Assembly (NCBI GenBank): GCA_035610365.1
Contig: CM069437.1
Coordinates: 55,142,093 to 55,206,092 of the forward strand
Direction of reading: 5' to 3'
Length of the DNA: 64,000 bases
Source of the DNA: Aquatica leii
Lineage: Eukaryota > Arthropoda > Insecta > Coleoptera > Lampyridae
A program made the translations under genes and the position numbers. Shown here piece after piece: positions 57,161 through 64,000 of the stretch; the stretch's first letter is position 1; each line of letters begins with the position of its first letter. Below the pieces are notes generated by a model. It had not been told where the DNA came from and searched no databases. It saw only the letters and a list, made by a program, of their open reading frames with translations.

Positions 57161-58058
57161 ATGAGCCTGAAAAAAGGAAACAAGCCAAGGATTATTATGC
57201 TACAGGTAAACTTAATTTTATATTTTTCTAAATATTTATTCCTTTATGTAAGTTTGCTTGCTCAAATTGTCTATAGTAATTAATAGTTTCTTTAACCAAT
57301 TCTAATGTTATTTTTTATAGGGAAACCCGATGAACGCAACAAAACCGCCCCCATTGATACCGTTCAACGCTAACGTAAAATAATTTTTATTATTTTTTTA
57401 TGCTTATTCACATTTAAAAAATTTTGTTGAATTAATTTATTTTACATTAACTAATTTTAACATTATTTTTAAAGCATGGATTAAGGGACATGATGGTGGG
57501 CGAACCATTCATAGACGGCCAGGTAAGCTGATTTAAAATTTATCAATCCGTTTGCATTTTGAAAATCTATTTAATTATTAATTTGTATTGTTATTACAGA
57601 TGTTTCCTAGTCCTCCTCCTGCCTCTGCGTGCGACGATGATGACTGCATAATGATTGAACCTAAAGAGCATCCGGTTAGTGACATGGATCAATACCCTCA
57701 AAATCCTTCACTAGAAAAGGATCTAGAGAAATTCAAAAGTTTCTATCAAGAGAAGGAAAACGAGGATGACAGTCAAGTGACCAAAATAGATAGCGACAGC
57801 GAGCTAGAAGAAGAAAGCGGTTACATCAAAATCGTCAACTATGAAAAGCAATTTATCAATAGTATTAAAAATGTATACAAAAGCAACAAAATCAAATTAA
57901 GTAGAAGTGAAAAAAGGTGTAGTGCGAAAAAAAACCAGATTGAAAAACTGCAAGCTAAACTAGACAAATTAAAAGACGAATACAACGTAGAATGTAAGAA
58001 ACAAACAATGTTGTGGTGTAAAATGTACAAGAATAAATACGGATTTAGTTTAGTTTAG
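57161..58058 (+). CDS. Unrecognised four-exon gene, 201-aa acidic/coiled-coil protein
   Basis: Exons 57161-57205, 57321-57374, 57475-57522 and 57600-58058. Introns are 115, 100 and 77 bp, all GT-AG (donors GTAAAC, GTAAAA, GTAAGC; acceptors TTATAG, TTAAAG, TTACAG). Every exon is in phase 0, so any of the small ones can be skipped without frame loss. The protein has a basic start (MSLKKGNKPRIIMLQ), a Pro-rich exon 2, a short exon 3, then in exon 4 DDDDCIMIEP (residues 61-70, resembling a SUMO-interaction motif: hydrophobic core beside Asp/Glu), an acidic stretch (about 100-121, including DSDSELEEES with possible CK2 sites), and a Lys-rich predicted coiled coil (about 147-185) ending WCKMYKNKYGF. 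No signal peptide or membrane segment. Promoter and poly(A) signal fit. Intact despite dense transposons around, so probably under selection. I do not recognise the family. Confidence 0.82.
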
Positions 58059-58130
58059 TTTAAAAATTATAATTTAGTGTTAAAAAACAAATTAAAAAGT
58101 GTTAGTTTATTTTGTTATTTTATTATTCCA

Positions 58131-58136
58131 AATAAA
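58131..58136 (+). terminator. Poly(A) signal of the four-exon gene
   Basis: AATAAA 73 bases after the stop codon at 58056-58058, in a T-rich 3' untranslated region. Confidence 0.6.
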
Positions 58137-58922
58137 TTTTCCTATGATTTTATAACAATACAAGTCTACTGAATAACTTTTTTAAAATAAAATTTACTTT
58201 AAAATTTCAAAACTTTGTAGTGAGTTTATTAAATATTGTAAAAGCTTTATGATATTAAAACAACAATAAATAATTCAAACAATTAACAAAATTTAACAGT
58301 GTTTTAGTTTCAAATAATTTTTCATAATATTGGTTATTTTATGAAGTCACACAATAAGTTATTGGAAATAAAAAAAATCTTCTCAAATAAAGTTTGATGC
58401 ATTATTTATCTCTAGAAAATGTAAAAATTAAAATATTCAATGGGATATAAGTTTTTTTTTCAATTTCATTAGAAACTTTGATTCACATTTTGATTAGGTT
58501 CGCCCGACTCGTCATTTCCAACGCCGACTACTACTTCCTACTCGTCTCCTGGCGAAATTTCCTCAAAAATGTGTACATTCTTCATAATGCACTTTTTTCA
58601 GGTCTACAACGTACCATAACAATTATTATGTATGACTCACCAAACTTGTAATATTTTGCTTAATAAAACAAAATATTATTGATTTGTTGCAAAAGGTAAC
58701 CAACAAACAAGCAATGCTTCAAAATCTTAAATTACTGCCACTGCTTCACATATTTCGATGGATAGCAACAATTTTAAAACATTTACGGCGCTGATTTCAT
58801 CGTTTGCATGACTTTAAAATCATGAAAAATATTAACGTAGTGACACCACAAAATTTGAAAGGGTTAAAAAATATTTTGGTAATACATCAGAAAATGTCTC
58901 TTTTACAAAAAACAAAGTAGAA
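58137..58922. other. Stretch without recognised gene
   Basis: AT-rich. A less AT-rich patch at 58498-58570 reads on the minus strand as an acidic peptide with one stop (EEISPGDE-stop-EVVVGVGN); too short to call. Confidence 0.35.
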
Positions 58923-59256
58923 GTCTTTCAGGATCTCGTGAACTGTGGCGGTGTAATCGGTTTATGTCAAAATGTTGTTATCATTCGTCTTACAAACATT
59001 CGCCGGTTTCATCCTAAACGAATCAAATGTCATTTGTATTTTGCTTCAGTTTCGTTCCGTTCGCTTTTCCTAACCTATCTTTGCTTTTGTCGTTTTATTT
59101 GTTATTAACAAGTCTTTATTAAGACTATTTTATATCAAATCTGTCTTTCAAATAGACTAATGTTTTTGAGATTCACTTAGACTTGTCAAATTTTCAATTT
59201 TTTACTAATTAATTCGAATTTTCGACTCAAGGTCACAGTTCACGACATAGTGAAAC
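58923..59256. mobile_element. MITE copy 2, same family as 622-952
   Basis: 334 bp. Starts GTCTTTCAGGATCTCGTGAA and ends TCACGACATAGTGAAAC, the same imperfect terminal inverted repeats as copy 1. Interior blocks such as TTACAAACATTCGCCGGT and TAGACTTGTCAAATTTT are shared. No open frame. Confidence 0.8.
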
Positions 59257-59979
59257 AAGCAAATTCTCGATACATTTAAGAGAAGGAAATAATTTGGTAT
59301 TGATCTAATTTATCTTGTAGGAGAAATTTTAAATCTAATAACGCGAGGAAGTGATCAGAAACCATTTAAATAAATAAAAATTCTACACAGAAAACAAGCA
59401 TCAATATATGGTACAACAATTCAAAAGTGAAAAAAAAATTACTTATAGAAGCAAATAATTTGTGCAATTTCCCTAAAAACTCAAAATGTGAATCTAATTA
59501 TAAAACATTTAAATCTGATTCAAATTAATGTTTAACAGGAAATAAAAATTTAAAAAGAATTATAAACAAATGTCATTTTTTTAAATTGCTAATTACATTA
59601 TTATTTTATATATTGTAAAACAGCGTTTATATTTCAATCCAGTATTTTATGCAAAATGCATAGTATAGTATTACGTTTGTGTTTTTTGATTAAATCTTTT
59701 AAGTTGTAAATTAAAAATTCTTTGTAATAACTTATACGTTTTTTACCATGCCTTACAGCAGTGCACGTATTTTATATAAATAAAGTTAATTCAAAAGTAA
59801 ACACTGAAGCAAAATATTTGGAACCTTCGAGACAATTGTCAAAAGAGGTGGAATGCTCTAGTTCCAGATAAACTAAAAATATTAAAGAAATTTGAAGGAA
59901 GTTGGAATTTAGTCTAGTTAGTCTAAAATTGTAAAAATAATTTGTTTATCTAAATAAATAAATTAACCCTTGTGTTAGT
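59257..59979. other. Stretch without recognised gene
   Basis: AT-rich flank before the LINE at about 60000; may include its 5' leader. Confidence 0.35.
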
Positions 59980-62885
59980 GTAAATAAATAGTGTAGATAA
60001 ATATATATTTTATTAGAGTTAGTAGTATTGAAAGAAGAGTTTAAAAACAATCAAGAGGAGATCAAAGAGCTCAAAGCGGAATTAAAAAGAATAGAGAATG
60101 AAATGATAGAAATGAAAGAAGAAAATGAGAACTTAAAAATGCGTGTAGGAAACCTAAAAGCAAAATTTGAAGAACAGGATAGAGATAAGAAAAAACTAAA
60201 TATAGTGATCAAAGGAATACAAGTTCAAGATGCATTGGTAAGAGAAAAAGTAGAAAAACTTTTACAAGAAAAGATAGGTGTGAAACTAGAAATAAGAGAA
60301 GTATTTAGAGTGGGCAAAGTAGAAACTAACAAAATAATCGTAGTAAAAATGGAAACTTGGCAAATAAAATAGAAATAATGAAAAAGAAGAAGGCATTAAA
60401 AGGAACAAACATAAGAATAGAAAATGATCTAACAGTAAAAGAACGAGAAAGAAGCAGGAGCTGATATATGAATTTGAGAAAGCAAACCTAGACATATTAA
60501 CAATCACAAAAACAAAGAAAAAAGGAAATGGGATAATAGAAATGGAAAATGGACACTTACTAATATAGAGTGGAGTAAAACCAGACGACCGTGCAGCGGA
60601 AGGAGCAGGGTGCATAATAAGAAAAGATCATATTAATAGTGTAAATAAATGAGAATTTAAGTCAGGAAAGATACTAAAAGTTAAAATACAATTAAATCAA
60701 CAAAACATAATAACTCTTCTAATAATCTACGGCCCAAGAGAATATGAAAAGACAAAGAAAAAAGATGAATTCTAGGAAGATATGAACGAAATGATAGAAA
60801 ATATAAATAATAGATTAATAATGCTAAGAGACTTTAACTCGGGGTAGGGAAAGAAGCAATAACGCGATCGACGTAATAGGACAATACGGAGAAAATCATA
60901 AAAACAATAACAGAGATAGACTAATAAATTTTTGCATAGAAAACAACTTAATAATAACGAATACATTCTTCAAGCACAAGCAAATACATAAATACACGAG
61001 AGAGGTTATAAGCAAAAACGAGAAATCCATAATAGATTAAGTAATCATAAACAGAGCATCCACGAAAGAAATCGTAGATGTTAAAACAAGAAGAGGACCC
61101 GAAATCTACAGTGACCACTATTTGGTAGTAGCGAAATTACGTATAATAACGGAAAAAGGAAAAACACTAGAAACAAACACACGTCACAGAACAAGAGTAA
61201 ACGAAAAGATAAAGACATACAAACTGCAAGAAACAGAAACGGCAAGCAAATATAGAAAAATATAGAAGAGAAAATAGCAGCAAACGCTGACCAATGAGAA
61301 CTCATGAGTCTAGAGCAGATGTGGAAACACTTTAAAGAGATTGTACTGACAACAGCAAGGGAACAATATGGAACAACTGCGCTAGATAAACAAAAGAAAT
61401 AAACCAAATGGTGGAATAAAGACATCAATGAACAAGTAAAAGTTAAAAAAGAATACTGAAAACAATAACTAGGAAGTAAAACAGAACAAAATTACATAAC
61501 ATACAAAAATCAACGCATAAAAGTAGAAAAAATGGTCTTACAGGCGAAGCAAAGTACATGGGAAGAATTCGGTCAAAAAATGGAAGAAGATAGCAAAGAA
61601 AACCAAAAGTTATTCTACCTAGTGTTAAAGACCTTAAGAAAAGGAAAACAACAAAGTTTACGACAAAGAAAATCAAAAGACAACAAAATTTTAACCGATG
61701 AAAAAAAATTATGGAAAGGTGAAAAGAATATTTCCAAAAACTTGTCAATACAAGCAAAACAGAAAACACGACAAACAAAGAAAGAGAAAAACACCTAGAA
61801 GAGGAAGACGAGAATCACATACAATTGGTGGAAGTACTAAAAGCATAAAAACAGGACAAGCAGCAGGACATGACAAAATAACAGGTAAAATGAGGAAAAA
61901 AATAGGAATAAAGGGCCTAGAATGGCTACAAAAAATATTAAACAAGGCGTGGGACACAGGAAAAGTACCCGAAGATTGAGAAAGGGGACAGCAGAGAATG
62001 CCCGAATTATAGAGGAATAACATTATTAAGCATTGTATCCAAAATATACAAAAAAATTCTAGAAAAAAGACTAAGAAATATAATTGAAGAACATCTAGAT
62101 GAGGCACAGAGTGGATTCAGGAAAGGTAGGAGGGCACAAGTTCATATTTTCACTATAAAGCAGATGATAGAAGAAAGCAGAGCAGGAGGCTCGGAGATAT
62201 ACATATATGGCATTTTTAGACTTAGACAAGGCCTTCGATACAGTGCCGCAAAAAGAAGTGCGGGAAAACCTAGACCCTAGAAATGTCAATCCAAAGATAA
62301 TAACAAGGATCAAAAACTTATACAATAATAATCAAAGCTACATAAGAAAAGACAATGCAGAATCCCAAACATTCACAATAAACGACGGTCTAAGACAAGG
62401 GGGGATAATGAGTACAATCTTATTTACGCTAGTAATGGACGATATTATAAAGCGACAAGGAATAGAACCAAAAAGCTACATGTAGATTACAACAGGTTAG
62501 CAACAGTGTGGATATCAGAATGCGCTTTTGCTGATGACATAATGGTATATGCTGCCAAAGAAAAATATCTACAAGACAACCTCCAAATATGGGAAGAAGA
62601 ACTATCGAAAAGAAAAATGAAAATAAACACGAGCAAGACAAAAGTAATAGTGATTAGCAAAGAAAAAATAAATATAAACATAGAAATAAATAGAGAGGTA
62701 ATAGAACAGGTGAACGTATTTAAATAGAAAAGAGTTATGATAGATAGGGATGGAAATATGACAGAAGAAGTGAACGATAGAATTAGTAACGCCGTGATAA
62801 TGTACCATAGCCTGAGCAAATCTTTCACAGATAAACAAGAAGTCAGCAGAAAAACAAAAATGACGGTATATCCCAGTAAACACAA
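59980..62885 (+). pseudogene. LINE relic: coiled-coil ORF1 region, APE endonuclease and RT
   Basis: Plus strand. 60028-60372: highly charged coiled coil (EEIKELKAELKRIENEMIEM) leading to KKLNIVIKGIQVQDALVREK and MRIENDLTVKE-type text. 60540-61130: endonuclease remnants (GHLLI-stop-SGV, GCIIRKDHINSV, IIYGPREYEKTKKKDEF, LIMLRDFNS for the GDFNS motif, YSDHYLVVAK). 61840-62110: RT start (GQAAGHDKITGKMRKKI, NYRGITLLSIVSKIYKKILE, AQSGFRKGR). 62207-62485: motif A FLDLDKAFDTVPQKEV and motif B LRQGGIMSTILFTLVMDDII. 62506-62727: motif C CAFADDIMVYAAKEKYLQDN and INTSKTKVIVISKEK. Ends at about 62885 (RKTKMTVY). Roughly full length but with many stops and frameshifts. Clade not resolved. Confidence 0.78.
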
Positions 62886-63198
62886 AATTGATAATGTTTA
62901 GTAACAGTTTCAAAACAAAAAAATTATGATTCACTCTTGTTTCAAACATAAAAGAAACCTAACTGCAATAAAATAGCTATAAGTCCATCGCTGTTTCACT
63001 TATTTGAATCAGTATAGTTTCGGTAATTTAAATTCAAATCTGTTGCAAACTAAATGTTGCATTCGGTTTACGTTTTAAAAGCTTCGTTCTTGAACTGATA
63101 CTAAATGATCGATACATGTATGATTTTTTTGTTTCAATAATGAACTAAAACAATTCTTTCAATAATATAATAATACATTTTCGAATGCACGTTTTAAT
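62886..63198. other. Stretch without recognised gene
   Basis: AT-rich; 3' flank of both the LINE and the minus-strand small gene. Confidence 0.35.
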
Positions 63199-63202
63199 TT
63201 TA
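63197..63202 (-). terminator. Poly(A) signal of the putative two-exon gene
   Basis: AATAAA on the minus strand about 20 bases after the stop codon at 63220-63222. Confidence 0.4.
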
Positions 63203-63219
63203 TTGCACAATAAATATTT

Positions 63220-63732
63220 TTAAATACAAAATAACATTGAGTTTTTTACATATTGCAACTTTCCTGGATGTGGTCTTTTCGCGGAAGCCTCGAAAACTGC
63301 ATCAGTTACTGTTGGGTAGCAACTTTTAACCGCATCTGTAACAGAAATAAATATTTCATTTATATACATACATAATCCTAGAGTTACACAAAATTAATTA
63401 CATTTTTTTAATCAAAAACAACACAAACTTAATATAAATATCACTTTAGCAATCATTAGAAAGTTATAAAAACACTGAATACCTTTAGCTGTACATAATC
63501 GTATAGAAAACTTGAAGAATTGAACTGTAATTATAAATCCTAAAGTATCATCAGATTTACGCAATAATCTACCTTAACGCAACCATATGTGTTAATTTAC
63601 ATTTTTTTATACAAATTAAAACATGATACATAAAGAACAGAAATGATAATAATATCGATTATATTTATGGATTATAATAAAATGTTTCTACTTACCGTTT
63701 ATTGTTCCATTTCGTAATTGTACACACAGCAT
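63220..63732 (-). CDS. Putative two-exon gene, about 50 aa, unrecognised
   Basis: Exon 1 63696-63732 (ATG at 63732, an in-frame TAA two codons upstream) and exon 2 63220-63335, separated by a 360-bp intron with perfect donor G|GTAAGT and acceptor CTGTTACAG. The frame is open across the join: MLCVQLRNGTIN, D, then AVKSCYPTVTDAVFEASAKR, PHPGKLQYV and a hydrophobic end before TAA. Exon 2 is less AT-rich than its surroundings and reads like real protein. A poly(A) signal follows. A second donor-like GTAAAA after PGKLQY could mean exon 2 is internal and the gene continues. No signal peptide or known domain recognised; it could be the tail of a gene that starts outside the window. Confidence 0.45.
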
Positions 63733-64000
63733 CACTTATCAAACTACAACCGAACAAGTGAAAAGATATCAATTTACAGCGCAAGCGTTGACGACAGTAA
63801 TCAAAAGTATAGCAACGACTAATGCTGACTAATCACAAAGTATTCGTTTTTACTAAACTGATTCCACTGTTTTGAAAATAATTCAATCTTATTTAATCGA
63901 TCTTCAAACAATTCTAGTTATTCAAAAAATATTCGGTTTTAATAAATCAGTTTTTAGACGGTTGCTGATTATGGGATAAAAATTGTAAGTACTGAAACGG
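63733..64000. other. Right edge of window, no recognised gene
   Basis: Upstream flank of the two-exon gene; no clear TATA box. Nothing else supported. Confidence 0.35.

Noticed and set aside
61081..62949. Long hydrophobic minus-strand ORFs
   Set aside because: They are antisense to the Lys/Glu-rich plus-strand LINE; antisense of A-rich codons gives Phe/Leu-rich frames.

Overview
This is nuclear DNA of an animal, most likely an insect. It is strongly AT-rich, has GT-AG introns of about 50 to 400 bp and TATA/TCAGT-type promoters, and carries an ecdysteroid-kinase-like (EcKinase/CHK) gene, a family expanded in arthropods. The transposon load (Penelope-like, piggyBac, mariner, BEL/Pao, RTE, LOA/R1-like, hAT and DUF4817-type elements) is typical of a beetle-like genome, but the order is an inference. 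I saw no prokaryotic, organellar, tRNA, rRNA or CRISPR features.

Host genes are few. (1) An intact seven-exon EcKinase-like gene on the minus strand (21750-23622), and a two-exon truncated relative at 8963-9326. (2) An intact four-exon gene on the plus strand (57161-58058) for a 201-residue acidic/coiled-coil protein I do not recognise, with TATA, initiator and poly(A) signal. (3) A possible two-exon gene on the minus strand (63220-63732) for about 50 residues. Two isolated candidate exons are at 23892-24018 (-) and 44811-44874 (+).

The rest is mostly nested mobile elements. 1-2.5 kb: a Penelope-like element (PLE) broken by a MITE and by a TTAA-flanked element with a Mutator-like protein fragment. 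3.4-5.05 kb: a PLE fold-back. 6.6-7.7, 34.4-35.7 and 40.2-40.5 kb: relics of one hAT family. 8.0 and 10.2-10.9 kb: a MITE family. 16.4-20.9 kb: an antisense LINE with RNase H. 24.3-27.4 kb: an RTE LINE split by a solo LTR with a CAAG target duplication. 27.7-31.6 kb: a BEL/Pao element. 33.4-33.8 and 45.1-45.3 kb: mariner relics. 36-39.2 kb: a gag/endonuclease LINE split by a 1.5-kb element with CCCAAG ends. 42.5-43.4 kb: a DUF4817-type transposase. 43.5-44.7 kb: an 11-bp minisatellite. 49.1-56.2 kb: two PLE copies head to head, one split by a nearly intact 2.4-kb piggyBac. 60-62.9 kb: another LINE. MITEs and hairpins lie at 0.6, 39.8, 47.0 and 58.9 kb.

Several insertions can be reversed on paper: removing the insert and one target-site copy restores the host element's reading frame, which fixes the order of events. 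PLE ends of at least two families share a hammerhead-ribozyme-like core. All coordinates, translations and similarities were read by eye; family names rest on remembered motifs, not searches.
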